Assembly: GCA_013377005.1 (NCBI GenBank)
Contig: JACABE010000007.1
Span: forward strand, 55,963-119,962
Direction of reading: 5' to 3'
Length of the DNA: 64,000 nucleotides
Source of the DNA: Bacteroidota bacterium
GTDB taxonomy: Bacteria > Bacteroidota > Bacteroidia > Bacteroidales > JACABE01
The translations under genes were made by a program, and so were the position numbers. This document shows, piece by piece, positions 22,527 to 33,272 of this stretch. The notes beneath the pieces were generated by a model. It made no database searches and was not told the origin of the DNA. It saw nothing but the letters and a program-made list of their open reading frames with translations. Position 1 is the stretch's first letter. Every line of letters begins with the position of its first letter.

Positions 22527-23291
22527 ATGGTAAAATTAGGAATCATTGGAGGTTCGGGTTTAGAAAAGTTAAATCTGTTTACTGACTATAAAATAATTGA
22601 AGCAACCACAGATTATGGTGTACCCAGTTCAGCTGTTATTACAGGAAAAATAGGAGAAATTGAAGTCGCCATCATTTCACGGCACGGAAATCAACATACA
22701 ATACCGCCATCACAGGTAAATAACCGTGCCAATATTATGGCATTAAAAAATTTAGGATGCACACATATCATTGCTACCACAGCTTGTGGAAGTTTGAAAG
22801 AAGAAATTAAACCAGGCGATATGGTAGTACCCGATCAGTTTATCGATTTTACCAGACATCGTGCCATCACATTCTTCGAAAGTTTCGAACCCGAACACAT
22901 GGCACATACACCCATGGCCGACCCATTCGATTTGGAATTAAGTCAACTTATCATTGCTACCGCTTCTGAATTAAAGTTTAAAATGCACCACAACGGCTGC
23001 ATTCTTACCATCGAAGGTCCGCGATTTTCTACCAGAGCCGAGTCAAAAATGTTTATCAGCTGGGGAGCCGATTTAATTAATATGAGCACAGCCCCCGAAG
23101 TAATTTTAGCCAACGAAGCTCAGATACCTTATGCAGCCATTGCATTAAGTACCGACTATGATTGTTGGAAAACCGACATAGAAGCTGTTTCGTGGGAAGC
23201 TGTTTTGGAAGTTTTTAATAAAAATGCGAACAATGTTACCCGTTTATTGCTTGAAATCATTCACCGATTGAGTTACTGGGATGTTTGTTAG
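22527..23291 (+). CDS. S-methyl-5'-thioadenosine phosphorylase-like purine nucleoside phosphorylase
   Basis: GIIGGSGLEKL; SRHGNQHTIPPSQVNNRANI; MSTAPEVILANEAQIPYAAIALSTDYDCW. Confidence 0.9.
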   Translation: MVKLGIIGGSGLEKLNLFTDYKIIEATTDYGVPSSAVITGKIGEIEVAIISRHGNQHTIPPSQVNNRANIMALKNLGCTHIIATTACGSLKEEIKPGDMVVPDQFIDFTRHRAITFFESFEPEHMAHTPMADPFDLELSQLIIATASELKFKMHHNGCILTIEGPRFSTRAESKMFISWGADLINMSTAPEVILANEAQIPYAAIALSTDYDCWKTDIEAVSWEAVLEVFNKNANNVTRLLLEIIHRLSYWDVC

Positions 23292-23321
23292 TAAGTAAAT
23301 ATTAATTATTAAGAGAAAAAA

Positions 23322-24959
23322 ATGTCAATTCATAAGTATAAAATCTCAGGAAACATAGTGGACGTTGTAAATAAACGCATTTACAAAGGCACTGTAAGCA
23401 TCGAAAACGGTAAAATTATTGCCCTTAAAGAAGAAAATGTAAGCGAAAGCCAATACATACTGCCGGGATTAATTGATGCCCATGTTCATATCGAAAGCTC
23501 AATGATTATTCCATCAGAATTTGCTCGTTTAGCAGTAGTTCACGGCACCGTTGCCACGGTTTCCGATCCTCACGAAATTGGCAATGTATTGGGTATGCAG
23601 GGTGTAAATTTTATGATAGCAAACGGCAACAAACTTCCCTTTAAATTTTATTTTGGTGCTCCAAGCTGCGTACCGGCTACTCCTTTTGAAACATCGGGAG
23701 CTTCCATTGGCGTTGCCGAAATTGACGAATTAATGTCAAACCCAGCAGTTAAGTATTTATCAGAAATGATGAATTTCCCCGGCGTTTTATATCAGGACAA
23801 AGAGGTGATGCAAAAACTTGCAATTGCTCAGAAGTATAATAAACCAGTAGATGGACATGCTCCCGGCTTAAAAGGCGAAGATGCTGCAAAATATGTTGCT
23901 GCCGGCATTACTACCGACCATGAATGTTTTACGATTGCCGAAGCCATTGACAAAATAAATAACGGCATGTTAGTTCAGATTCGCGAAGGCAGTGCTGCCA
24001 AAAATTTTAAAGCATTGGTTGATTTGCTCAGCACCCATCCTGATTTTGTTATGTTTTGCTCAGATGATAAACATCCCAACGATTTGGTAAAAGGGCACAT
24101 CAATCAATTGGTAAAAAGAGCCATTGCACAAGGTTACGATCCTATTGCTGTATTAAGAGCTTGCACTTATATTCCAGTAAAACACTATAAATTAGAAGTT
24201 GGACTGTTGCAAAAAAATGACGATGCCGATTTAATTATTGTCGACAATTTGCATGACTTTAATGTACAAACTACTTATATTAATGGTATTAAAGTTGCCG
24301 AAAACGGTATATCTTTTTTGCAATCGGTAAAAGAAGTTACACCCAATATTTTTAAAGCAACAGCAATAACCGAAAACGATATCAAAGTTACTTACAAAAA
24401 ATCTAAAATAAAAGTAATGAAAGCCTTGGAAGGGCAGCTGATTACCGAATGTCTGACTATTGAACCAAAAACAGAAAATAATTTTATTGTAAGCGATATA
24501 GAAAAGGATGTATTAAAAATAGTGGTAATGAATCGCTACCAGCAGGCAAAACCTGCAGTGGCTTTTATCAATGGATTTCAACTAAAAAAAGGAGCATTGG
24601 CCTCTACCGTTGCCCACGACAGCCATAATATTATTGCTGTTGGTACTAATGACAAAGATATTACAACAGCTATCAATCTTGTAATTCAATCTCAGGGTGG
24701 CATTTCGCTGGTGAATGATAATGAAAGATATCATTTAGCGCTTGCTGTTGCCGGCTTAATGTCAGCAGATGATGGTTTTGAAGTAGCTGAAAAATATGAT
24801 TTTATCGATAAAAAGGCCAAAGAGTTTGGATCTGTGCTCAATGCACCATATATGACCTTATCTTTTATGGCATTATTGGTAATTCCTGAATTAAAATTAA
24901 GCGATAAAGGTTTGTTTGACGGAAATAAATTTGAATTCACTACATTAGAACAATTATAA
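23322..24959 (+). CDS. ade: Adenine deaminase
   Basis: LPGLIDAHVHIESSMI; DHECFTIAEA; CSDDKHPNDL; VAHDSHNIIAVGTND. Confidence 0.95.
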   Translation: MSIHKYKISGNIVDVVNKRIYKGTVSIENGKIIALKEENVSESQYILPGLIDAHVHIESSMIIPSEFARLAVVHGTVATVSDPHEIGNVLGMQGVNFMIANGNKLPFKFYFGAPSCVPATPFETSGASIGVAEIDELMSNPAVKYLSEMMNFPGVLYQDKEVMQKLAIAQKYNKPVDGHAPGLKGEDAAKYVAAGITTDHECFTIAEAIDKINNGMLVQIREGSAAKNFKALVDLLSTHPDFVMFCSDDKHPNDLVKGHINQLVKRAIAQGYDPIAVLRACTYIPVKHYKLEVGLLQKNDDADLIIVDNLHDFNVQTTYINGIKVAENGISFLQSVKEVTPNIFKATAITENDIKVTYKKSKIKVMKALEGQLITECLTIEPKTENNFIVSDIEKDVLKIVVMNRYQQAKPAVAFINGFQLKKGALASTVAHDSHNIIAVGTNDKDITTAINLVIQSQGGISLVNDNERYHLALAVAGLMSADDGFEVAEKYDFIDKKAKEFGSVLNAPYMTLSFMALLVIPELKLSDKGLFDGNKFEFTTLEQL

Positions 24960-25039
24960 ATATTTTCGTTAATATACAATTAATGAAGCACTTATTATTA
25001 TTCATTTATTTTATAATTGATAGGTTTAAAATATAATAA

Positions 25040-25378
25040 TTATAAGTTTTCTTTGATTTCAATCAAAAAGCTTTTTATTTTTTCAAGGGATTTCACAATT
25101 TCATGATGATCAATTGTTTCAGTTCTATTTTCATTCAGTTTATCTTTAGCACCTTGTAAAGTAAAACCCCGTTCTTTTACAAGATGGAAAATTAGATGAA
25201 AATTATCAATATCTTGTTGTGTAAAGTATCGAGTTCCTTTTGCGTTTTTATGAGGTTTAATAATATCAAATTCTTTTTCCCAAAAACGTATCAAAGAAGT
25301 GTTTACATTAAACATTTCAGCTATATCGCCTATGGAGAAATAAATTTTTTTAATTTCTTGATTTGATTTAACTGGCAT
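25040..25378 (-). CDS. MerR-family transcriptional regulator
   Basis: YFSIGDIAEMFNVNTSLIRFWEKEFDIIKPHKNAKGTRYFTQQDID. Confidence 0.9.
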   Translation of the reverse strand: MPVKSNQEIKKIYFSIGDIAEMFNVNTSLIRFWEKEFDIIKPHKNAKGTRYFTQQDIDNFHLIFHLVKERGFTLQGAKDKLNENRTETIDHHEIVKSLEKIKSFLIEIKENL

Positions 25379-25418
25379 AGAGAAACTTTTATAAGTTTTT
25401 AAATATAAACCTATTTAG

Positions 25419-25492
25419 CGACTCCGAAGGGATTCGAACCCCCAACCATCAGAACCGGAATCTGACATTCTATCCAATTGAACTACGGAGCC
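25419..25492 (-). tRNA. tRNA-Arg (CCG), CCA not encoded
   Basis: Reverse strand GGCTCCGTAGTTCAATTGGATAGAAT...GATTCCGGTTCTGA...GGGTTCGAATCCCTTCGGAGTCG cloverleaf. Confidence 0.93.
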
Positions 25493-25656
25493 ATTTTGTT
25501 GCAAAGATATAAAATCTTACTTTCAAATTTATTGCATTCTTTTTTAATCATTAATTTTGTGAAAAACAGTCAATATTTTATTATAAATAAGACTCTACAA
25601 AAAAGGTTATATAAGATCATAAGTATTTAAACAATATTTTTTAAGTAAAACTGTTA

Positions 25657-27993
25657 TTGAAAAGTATATTTTTGCATTTTATTTTACAAAGTATGAAACT
25701 ATCAAGTATTATTTTTTTTAAGATATTTTTCCTCTTAAGTTATTTTTCATATAGTCAAGGAATTCCAATTGGTCAATGGAGAAATCATTTGCCAAAAAAT
25801 AAAGTAATTGCTGTTGCTGAAGCAGAAAATCTTATTTATGCAGCAACACCTTATAGTATTTTTTATTTTGACAAAACTGACAATAGTATTCAACAACTTA
25901 CAAAAGTAAATGGCCTTTCTGATGTTGGTATTAGTGCTATTCATTATAGCAAAGCTTACAAAACCCTTGTAGTAACTTATACTAATGCGAATATTGATTT
26001 AATTAAAACATCAGGAATTGTAAATCTTCCTGATATTAAAAACAAATCAATACCCGGTAATAAAAAGATAAATAATGTAACATCTTTGGGTAAATATGCT
26101 TATTTGTCTTGTGGTTTTGGTATCGTTGTGGCGGATTTAGTAAAAAATGAAATTAAAGATACCTACATTATTGGAGATAATGGCAGCAGAATTGATATTT
26201 TTGATATTGCAATTAACGATACTATTATCTATACTGCAACAGAATTGGGAATTTACAAAGCAAAAACGACAAACACATACTTATCAGACTTTCATAATTG
26301 GATCAAAGATAGCACAATAAGAGGTATCAATTCAAAATTTACTCATATTGCATTTTTTAAAGATAAAATAATTGCTTGCAAAGAAAGAGGAACTTCTTCC
26401 TGTAAGGATACATTATTTGCCTACAATGGAACAAATTGGACTTCTTTTGATACTACCAGTATACGAAATTTTTCAGTAAATGGGGATCAATTAATAATTT
26501 CACATTATGGTTTCTTTTCTATTTATAATGAATTATTACAATTACAGCAGGCCAATCAACTATTTGTTGATGCTAATCAGATAATTCTTGATAAAAATAA
26601 TTATTATTGGGTCGCAGATGATTATAGCGGTTTGTTGAAAATTGAAAATAATTTTTCAGAAGTAGCCTATTTAATTCCTAATGGTCCAACTACCAATAAC
26701 GTATTTACCCTAACTCCTACCCCAACAGGTATTTGGTTAGCACCGGGTGGAATTGATTATGGTAGCTGGGGAAATGCTTATTTTGTTGGAACCATACATC
26801 AATTTAAAGATGAAAAATGGAATAATTACGCAAGTTTAGATTCAATTGGAGACATACTTGATATTGCAGTTGATCCAACAGATAATTCAAAAGTGTATGC
26901 AGCTACATGGAGTGTTGGTATTGTTGAATTTACTAATAATAAAGTTACTAATGTTTTTAATGAATTCAATAGTAGCCTGAATCCATTTTATTTACAAGGT
27001 AGTAGGTATTTGAGAATCGGAGGAGCAAAATTTGATGAATCAGGAAATTTGTGGGCAACAAATTCAGGTGTGATTAAAGGTCTTTCTGTTAAATATAAAT
27101 CAGGATTATGGGAATCGTTTGATGTTCAAAGTATTATTAAAAATGGTAATTATAATGATGTTTCAACCTTATTAATTGATAAAAATAATTATAAGTGGAT
27201 GCTAGCAAGAGAAAATCAATTAGCCGTATTTAATAAAACTCAGAATATTATTCAAAAAGCATGGATTAATATCAATAAAGGCAATGATTTAGCAAGCAAT
27301 TATATTCATTGTTTTGCCGAAGATTTGAATGGAGAAATATGGGTTGGTACAGATAAAGGTATAAAAGTCATTTATTCTCCTGAAAATGTATTTAGTACAA
27401 ATTCAAATGAAGAATCATCCATTACGGCACAAACAATTTTAGTAGAATTTGAAGGACATGTTCAACATTTATTGGAATTTGAATCAGTAACAGCAATTGC
27501 CGTAGATGGTGCTAACCGAAAATGGTTGGGAACACAGAAAGCTGGCGTTTTCTTACTATCATCTGACGGAACTCAACAATTAGCTCATTTTACTGAAGAA
27601 AATAGTCCTTTGTTTTCAAATTCAATTGTTACTATTGCTATAAACCCTGACAATGGGGAAGTATTTTTTGGCACTTCAATGGGAGTAATTTCTTATAGAG
27701 GAACTGCTACTAGTGGTAAAGATACTTTTCAAGATGTTTACGCTTATCCTAACCCTGTTCGCCCTGAATACAATGGCGTTATTGCAATAAAAGGTTTAGT
27801 AAGAGATGCAAATGTTAAAATTACCGACATTGCAGGGAATCTAATATATAACACAATTGCTAATGGTGGTCAGGCAATTTGGAACGGAAAAAACTATAGC
27901 GGCGAAAGAGCTCACTCAGGAGTATATCTTGTTTTCTGCACCAATGAAGACGGAGCAGAAACAATGGTTACAAAAATATTGTTTATCAATTGA
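25657..27993 (+). CDS. porZ: PorZ-like T9SS protein (two-component-regulator propeller domains plus C-terminal sorting domain)
   Basis: N-terminal IPIGQWRNHLPKNKVIAVAEAENLIYAATPYSIFYFDK; propeller repeats; CTD VYAYPNPVRPEYNGVIAIKGLV; recO follows. Confidence 0.75.
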   Translation: MKSIFLHFILQSMKLSSIIFFKIFFLLSYFSYSQGIPIGQWRNHLPKNKVIAVAEAENLIYAATPYSIFYFDKTDNSIQQLTKVNGLSDVGISAIHYSKAYKTLVVTYTNANIDLIKTSGIVNLPDIKNKSIPGNKKINNVTSLGKYAYLSCGFGIVVADLVKNEIKDTYIIGDNGSRIDIFDIAINDTIIYTATELGIYKAKTTNTYLSDFHNWIKDSTIRGINSKFTHIAFFKDKIIACKERGTSSCKDTLFAYNGTNWTSFDTTSIRNFSVNGDQLIISHYGFFSIYNELLQLQQANQLFVDANQIILDKNNYYWVADDYSGLLKIENNFSEVAYLIPNGPTTNNVFTLTPTPTGIWLAPGGIDYGSWGNAYFVGTIHQFKDEKWNNYASLDSIGDILDIAVDPTDNSKVYAATWSVGIVEFTNNKVTNVFNEFNSSLNPFYLQGSRYLRIGGAKFDESGNLWATNSGVIKGLSVKYKSGLWESFDVQSIIKNGNYNDVSTLLIDKNNYKWMLARENQLAVFNKTQNIIQKAWININKGNDLASNYIHCFAEDLNGEIWVGTDKGIKVIYSPENVFSTNSNEESSITAQTILVEFEGHVQHLLEFESVTAIAVDGANRKWLGTQKAGVFLLSSDGTQQLAHFTEENSPLFSNSIVTIAINPDNGEVFFGTSMGVISYRGTATSGKDTFQDVYAYPNPVRPEYNGVIAIKGLVRDANVKITDIAGNLIYNTIANGGQAIWNGKNYSGERAHSGVYLVFCTNEDGAETMVTKILFIN

Positions 27994-28006
27994 TTATTAA
28001 CATTAA

Positions 28007-28735
28007 ATGCTTACAACAACCAAAGGTATTGTTCTTAACTATATCAATTACAGCGAAACCAGTGTAATTGCAAAAATTTATACAGAACAATACGGTTTGC
28101 AATCATACATTATCAAAGGCATTAGAAAAAACAAATCAAAAACTAAACTTAGCTTATTAGAACATCTTTCATTAATTGAAATAGTAGCTTATCACAAAGA
28201 AAACGTTTCCAGTATCAGAACAGTTAAGGAATTAAAAAGTATTTACAGATTTCAAACAATCCCTTATGATATTGGCAAAAGTTCTATTGCTTTGTTTATT
28301 AATGAAATATTATACAAATCATTACATGAAGAAGAAAAAAATTCTACTTTATTTGAGTTCTTATTTCATTCTATTCAAATTTTAGATGTAATTCCTGAAC
28401 ATTATGCTGATTTTCATCTTTTATTTATGGTTCAATATTCCAAGCATTTAGGTTTTTTCCCAAGGAATAATTATGATGCAAACAACAGATTCTTTAATCT
28501 TAATGAAGGAGTGTTCCAGACAACTCAACCATTAAATGCTGAATACGTAGATTATCCGCTTAGTGAAATAATTAATAAAATGCTGAGTATAAGTTTTCAG
28601 GATATTACTAGCTTAAATTTAAAAAAAACAGATAGAAGATTGCTATTGGATAAAATGATACTTTTTTATCGTTTTCACCATTCTGGATTTAATAAGATTA
28701 ATTCTCATTTAATTTTACAAGAAGTACTTGGATAA
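28007..28735 (+). CDS. recO: DNA repair protein RecO
   Basis: KGIVLNYINYSETSVIAKIYTEQYGLQSYIIKGIRKNKSK. Confidence 0.9.
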   Translation: MLTTTKGIVLNYINYSETSVIAKIYTEQYGLQSYIIKGIRKNKSKTKLSLLEHLSLIEIVAYHKENVSSIRTVKELKSIYRFQTIPYDIGKSSIALFINEILYKSLHEEEKNSTLFEFLFHSIQILDVIPEHYADFHLLFMVQYSKHLGFFPRNNYDANNRFFNLNEGVFQTTQPLNAEYVDYPLSEIINKMLSISFQDITSLNLKKTDRRLLLDKMILFYRFHHSGFNKINSHLILQEVLG

Positions 28736-28797
28736 ACTATTTTCAGACGATTAAAATTGACATATTACAATTTCATAAAACACTTCAAATTATAATA

Positions 28798-28836
28798 TAA
28801 AAAGCAGTTCCGTTGATCACAGCACTGCTTTTTTAT
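28798..28836. terminator. Possible bidirectional terminator between recO and mutA
   Basis: AAAAGCAGT ... ACTGCTTTT with flanking A/T runs. Confidence 0.65.
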
Positions 28837-28859
28837 TCTACAATTTTATTAAACAATAA

Positions 28860-30740
28860 TTACATTATACCCAAAAACTCCTGATAGGCTTTTAGTGTAG
28901 TAATTACATCCGATTTAACATGAATAAATTCATCAATACCCAAGGCTTTAAACGCCTCGATTTGTTCTTTGGGATAACCGGCTACAGTGATATTGATATC
29001 GGGATTGCCAGCTTTTAGAGATGAAGCAATGATAGGGACTATTTCGATGTATTCTTCGTCTGAACTACAAATAACAACAATTTCTGCTTTAGAATCCAAT
29101 GCTGCTTTTGCACCTTCTGCTGCTGTGCTAAAACCATTATTGTCAATAATCTCATATCCTGCACATCCAAAAAAGTTTGTAGCAAATGTAGCTCTTGCTT
29201 TGCGCATAGCCAAATTACCATAAGTTAATAAGAACACAGCTGGTTTTTTATTTCCCTCGTTTACATAAATTTCTGTAGCCAACCGAAGTTCTTCAAAAGG
29301 CTCTGCACCACGATATATCGTAAGCTTTTTGTATTTTGAAGGCTTTTCAGTAATGTCCTCTTCTGTTTCCTGAATTTTATCGAACATTGTTTCCGTTGAA
29401 TTAGGATATTGGTTGGTTCCCAAAATAGTTGTTTTGCGGCTCGACAATTCTAAATCACGAATTTGTGCAGTTTTTTCAATTTCTGTTTGAATAAATTCAG
29501 CTTTTACAGCTTCAGCAAAACCACCTTTTTCTTCAACTTTTTTAAAGAGTTCCCATGCAAAGCTTGCAATAGAATTTGTTAGATTCTCGATGTAATACGA
29601 GCCTGCTGACGGATCTACAATTTTATCTAAATAAGATTCTTCTTTAAGTATAATCTGTTGATTACGGGCAATACGTGTTGAAAAATCATCTGTTTCTTTA
29701 AATGGTTCATCAAAAGGAAGTATTGTAATGGAGTCGGCTCCGCCAATGGCTGCTGACATTGCTTCGGTAGTAGTACGCAACATGTTTACATAAGGATCGT
29801 ACACTGTTTTGTTCCACATAGAAGTGGTATTGTGTATAAATACCTGCATTGATTCTTTACGTTTGGGTTGGTATTGTTCTACAATTTTTGCCCATAACAA
29901 TCGTGCGGCTCTAATCTTAGCTATTTCCATAAAATAGTTTGACCCAACTGCAAATGAGAAAACAAAATTTGGTGTAAGCGTATCAACATTACAACCCTTG
30001 CTTATTAATTTATACAAATAATCATTGGCAGAAGCCAATGTAAAAGCCAATTCCTGCACAAGAGATGCTCCTGCGTTATGGAAAAAATGTCCGTTAACGG
30101 TAATTACTTTGAAATTTGGTAAAGACTTTTCGCATAGATGTAAGAGATATTCAGCTTCTGTTAAATTGTTTTCGAAAGTGGTATAGTAATCTCCATGTAA
30201 CAACAAATAGCTGGAAGGGTCAAAGTTTATGGAACCCCATACTTGTTTGCTATCAATATTATTTGCTTTGAGATACCCTAAAAACAAATCTAATGTTTGA
30301 GGATATGACCGAGATGAAATAAAATTGATTTTTACCTTGGTAACATCTATTCCGTTTAACAAAGCTGTAATATCTGCAGAAGTTTTTACTTCTTTTACCC
30401 TTAAACCAATAGAAGTTGCACCTCTTTTGATGGCATCCAAAGCAACTATATTTGCTTTTATAATATCATTGGCTTCAATATCCTGACGAATATCCCAGCA
30501 ATTATTGTTTGTTTTATTTCCTCTAATATAAGGAGTTTCGTTAGGATTGGCTTTCAGATACGAAAGGTTTTCTATATCTTCGGCTCTATAATATGGTTTT
30601 ACTTTAATACCTTCCAATGTTTGCCAAACTAATTTCTTTTCATAATCAGCACCTTTTAAGTCGGCATTAATTACAGCTTCCCATTCTTGAGTACTTACCG
30701 GAGGAAACTCTGAAAACAATTTTGCGTCTTTATTATCCAT
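28860..30740 (-). CDS. mutA: Methylmalonyl-CoA mutase small subunit
   Basis: FPPVSTQEWEAVINADLKGADYEKKLVWQTLEGIKVKPYY; DPSAGSYYIENLT; degenerate B12-binding C-terminal domain. Confidence 0.93.
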   Translation of the reverse strand: MDNKDAKLFSEFPPVSTQEWEAVINADLKGADYEKKLVWQTLEGIKVKPYYRAEDIENLSYLKANPNETPYIRGNKTNNNCWDIRQDIEANDIIKANIVALDAIKRGATSIGLRVKEVKTSADITALLNGIDVTKVKINFISSRSYPQTLDLFLGYLKANNIDSKQVWGSINFDPSSYLLLHGDYYTTFENNLTEAEYLLHLCEKSLPNFKVITVNGHFFHNAGASLVQELAFTLASANDYLYKLISKGCNVDTLTPNFVFSFAVGSNYFMEIAKIRAARLLWAKIVEQYQPKRKESMQVFIHNTTSMWNKTVYDPYVNMLRTTTEAMSAAIGGADSITILPFDEPFKETDDFSTRIARNQQIILKEESYLDKIVDPSAGSYYIENLTNSIASFAWELFKKVEEKGGFAEAVKAEFIQTEIEKTAQIRDLELSSRKTTILGTNQYPNSTETMFDKIQETEEDITEKPSKYKKLTIYRGAEPFEELRLATEIYVNEGNKKPAVFLLTYGNLAMRKARATFATNFFGCAGYEIIDNNGFSTAAEGAKAALDSKAEIVVICSSDEEYIEIVPIIASSLKAGNPDINITVAGYPKEQIEAFKALGIDEFIHVKSDVITTLKAYQEFLGIM

Positions 30741-30995
30741 CTTTTTAATTATTTAAACAAATCGATGATTATAAATTTATTAAAATCATTGATTTATGTA
30801 TGATTATTCCTGTTTTAAGGATTTACTTTTGAGTCTACAAAAGTAAAAAAAAATCTTTATTAAAGTGTTATTTGCTGTTTTTTGCTTTCAAGAGAATTAA
30901 TGTATTGGGAATTAGAATGAAAATTAAAATCTGTTGAAGTTAATTTATTCTACTACTTGTTGCAGGTATTGGCTGAATTGTATTAATTTTGTGTT

Positions 30996-31769
30996 ATGGA
31001 ATTATTTTATAGAACTTATGGTGAAGGACAACCGATAATTATACTTCATGGATTGTATGGTATGTCAGATAACTGGGTAACTCATGCCAAGCTACTCTCA
31101 GAAAAATACAAAGTATATATTCCTGATATGAGGAATCATGGTCAATCAGGTCATAGTGATTTATTTAATTACAATCTGATGGCTGAAGATATTGGCGAAT
31201 TTATCCAAATGCACAACTTAGAAAACCCAATTATAATGGGGCATTCAATGGGAGGAAAAGTTGCCATGAGTTTTGCTCTTGATAATCCTAATCGGGTATC
31301 AAAACTTATTGTGGTGGACATGAGTATGCGAGCATATAAACAAAACGATTTTAATTATCAGCTTATTTATGCCCTACTGGATATTGATTTTACAAAAATA
31401 AAATCACGCAAGGAAATAGAAGAAAGACTTGATCAAACTTTGCAAAATCAACGCATTCGAATGTTTTTAATGAAAAATCTTTATTGGACAGACCAAAAAA
31501 TCTTATCGTGGAGATTTAATATAAAAGCTATTTTTGATAATATTGACGCTGTATTTGAAGGCATACAATCAACTCAGCAATTTGATAAACCTTGTTTGTT
31601 TATCAGAGGTGGTGAATCCGATTACGTTTCAGATGAAGATTTTACACAAATACAACATAACTTTCCACAGGCAATTTTAAAAACAATACATAAAGCAGGG
31701 CACTGGGTGCAAGCCGATGAACCCGAAATTTTTATGACAATTTTACAGAATTTTTTGATGAATACCTAA
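30996..31769 (+). CDS. Alpha/beta fold hydrolase
   Basis: LHGLYGMSDNW, DMRNHGQS, GHSMGGKVAMSFA, AGHWVQADEP. Confidence 0.92.
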   Translation: MELFYRTYGEGQPIIILHGLYGMSDNWVTHAKLLSEKYKVYIPDMRNHGQSGHSDLFNYNLMAEDIGEFIQMHNLENPIIMGHSMGGKVAMSFALDNPNRVSKLIVVDMSMRAYKQNDFNYQLIYALLDIDFTKIKSRKEIEERLDQTLQNQRIRMFLMKNLYWTDQKILSWRFNIKAIFDNIDAVFEGIQSTQQFDKPCLFIRGGESDYVSDEDFTQIQHNFPQAILKTIHKAGHWVQADEPEIFMTILQNFLMNT

Positions 31770-31781
31770 ATCCTTATTAAT

Positions 31782-31822
31782 AAAAAATCCCAAAATACAA
31801 AATGTATTTTGGGATTTTTTAT
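31782..31822. terminator. Bidirectional terminator between convergent genes
   Basis: AAAAAATCCCAAAATACA aaa TGTATTTTGGGATTTTTT. Confidence 0.85.
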
Positions 31823-31837
31823 TTGCTCATTTATAGG

Positions 31838-32740
31838 CTAGTATCTTTCGACATTAATTGATGAAATAGCTGCGTCTAAACTGATATATATTTTATTAGA
31901 ACATTTATCGAAATCAGTTGTACGATATTTATCGTTTGTTTTTTCAAATCCGGCTAATTGTTTGCTTGATAAAACATTGTCACCTTCTAATTCACATCCG
32001 GAATTGGAAGGAATGTAAATCTTAATAGAAGAAGCTCCTGCTTCAATTTTAATATTTACTATAGGTTGTTTATTGCCAATTTTAAGTTTGATACTGGAAG
32101 CACCTCCATCAAAATCAATATTTCGGATTTTGAACGCTGTTAAATCAAAATTTACGTTGGAGGCTCCTGCTTCAAGGTCTAAATCCCATATTGGATTGGA
32201 ATTTAATGCCAGTTTTGTAGTATTGTTATTATGATTACTATTAATCTTTACAACATTGCTTTCTATTCCTATTTTTACAATTTTTGCACTGTCGTTGGTA
32301 GAAGTTTGTAAATCGTAATCGCCTATGTTTCCTTTACTCTCGAAAGCAATCAGCTTTTCGGTAGTTGCAGATATATTAAAATCGCCGGCAACAGCATCTA
32401 ATTTTAATAATGCCTGGGTAATGGTAGAGTCGTAATCTTCTTCTATTTTTTGCTCCTTCCAATTGGCTCTGTCGTCGGAATATTTCCAATTCCAACAAAA
32501 AGAATTACTACACTGATAATAATTGATGAGTAATACTCCCACTATTAAAGCTACTAATGATAAAATGAACTTGATATAGTCTTTAACCGGTATGAGTGAA
32601 ATACCCCATATTACTAACAAGAGAGGCCAAAGTTGAAGAATAGCAAACCAATTAAAATGGACAATATCCATGTTTTTCAGTATAATCATTATTCCGAAAG
32701 CTATTAAAACAATGCCCCAAAATATATTTTTGTATTTCAT
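31838..32740 (-). CDS. LiaF/DUF5668-type membrane protein
   Basis: N-terminal TM block IFWGIVLIAFGIMIILKNMDIVHFNWFAILQLWPLLLVIWGI; repetitive beta domain (EAGASNVNFDLTAF, DGGASSIKLKIG, EAGASSIKIYIP). Confidence 0.75.
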   Translation of the reverse strand: MKYKNIFWGIVLIAFGIMIILKNMDIVHFNWFAILQLWPLLLVIWGISLIPVKDYIKFILSLVALIVGVLLINYYQCSNSFCWNWKYSDDRANWKEQKIEEDYDSTITQALLKLDAVAGDFNISATTEKLIAFESKGNIGDYDLQTSTNDSAKIVKIGIESNVVKINSNHNNNTTKLALNSNPIWDLDLEAGASNVNFDLTAFKIRNIDFDGGASSIKLKIGNKQPIVNIKIEAGASSIKIYIPSNSGCELEGDNVLSSKQLAGFEKTNDKYRTTDFDKCSNKIYISLDAAISSINVERY

Positions 32741-32760
32741 TTGTGGATAAGTTAAGTTGT

Positions 32761-33252
32761 TTATAAAATAGTGTCGTCGTTGCTTTTTTTATTACCTACG
32801 TTTCGCATTAATATAGTAATACCTACTATAATGAGAATAACGGGCCATAAGTCTCCAAAATCAATGTTTGGAACAAAACGGGCTATCAAAAATAAAATGC
32901 CTAAGGTAATTAGGATTAAGCCACCGGTTAAATTGCCATGATAGTTTTTTTTCTCTTTTTTGGGTTCAAATTGATTTTCCATGTTTGATGTTGCATAATT
33001 GTTTGTTGTTTCTGTATTTATTGTTTCGGCTGTTTCTGTAGATTTTGTTGCAAATGTTAGAATAGATGATTCGGGGATTACAATCCAAAGGATAATGTAG
33101 ATGAGTAAACCGCCACCGCCACATAAGGCAGCCATAACAAATGCAATTCTTACGATTACAGGGTCGATGCTGAAATGTTCGGCTAAGCCACCTGCAACAC
33201 CTGCAATTCTCCTATTAATAAAACTTCGGTATAAGGTTTTTTCTTGTGTCAT
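32761..33252 (-). CDS. PspC domain-containing membrane protein
   Basis: LYRSFINRRIAGVAGGLAEHFSIDPVIVRIAFVMAAL. Confidence 0.9.
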   Translation of the reverse strand: MTQEKTLYRSFINRRIAGVAGGLAEHFSIDPVIVRIAFVMAALCGGGGLLIYIILWIVIPESSILTFATKSTETAETINTETTNNYATSNMENQFEPKKEKKNYHGNLTGGLILITLGILFLIARFVPNIDFGDLWPVILIIVGITILMRNVGNKKSNDDTIL

Positions 33253-33272
33253 TTTTTCTAATTAAATCAAAT

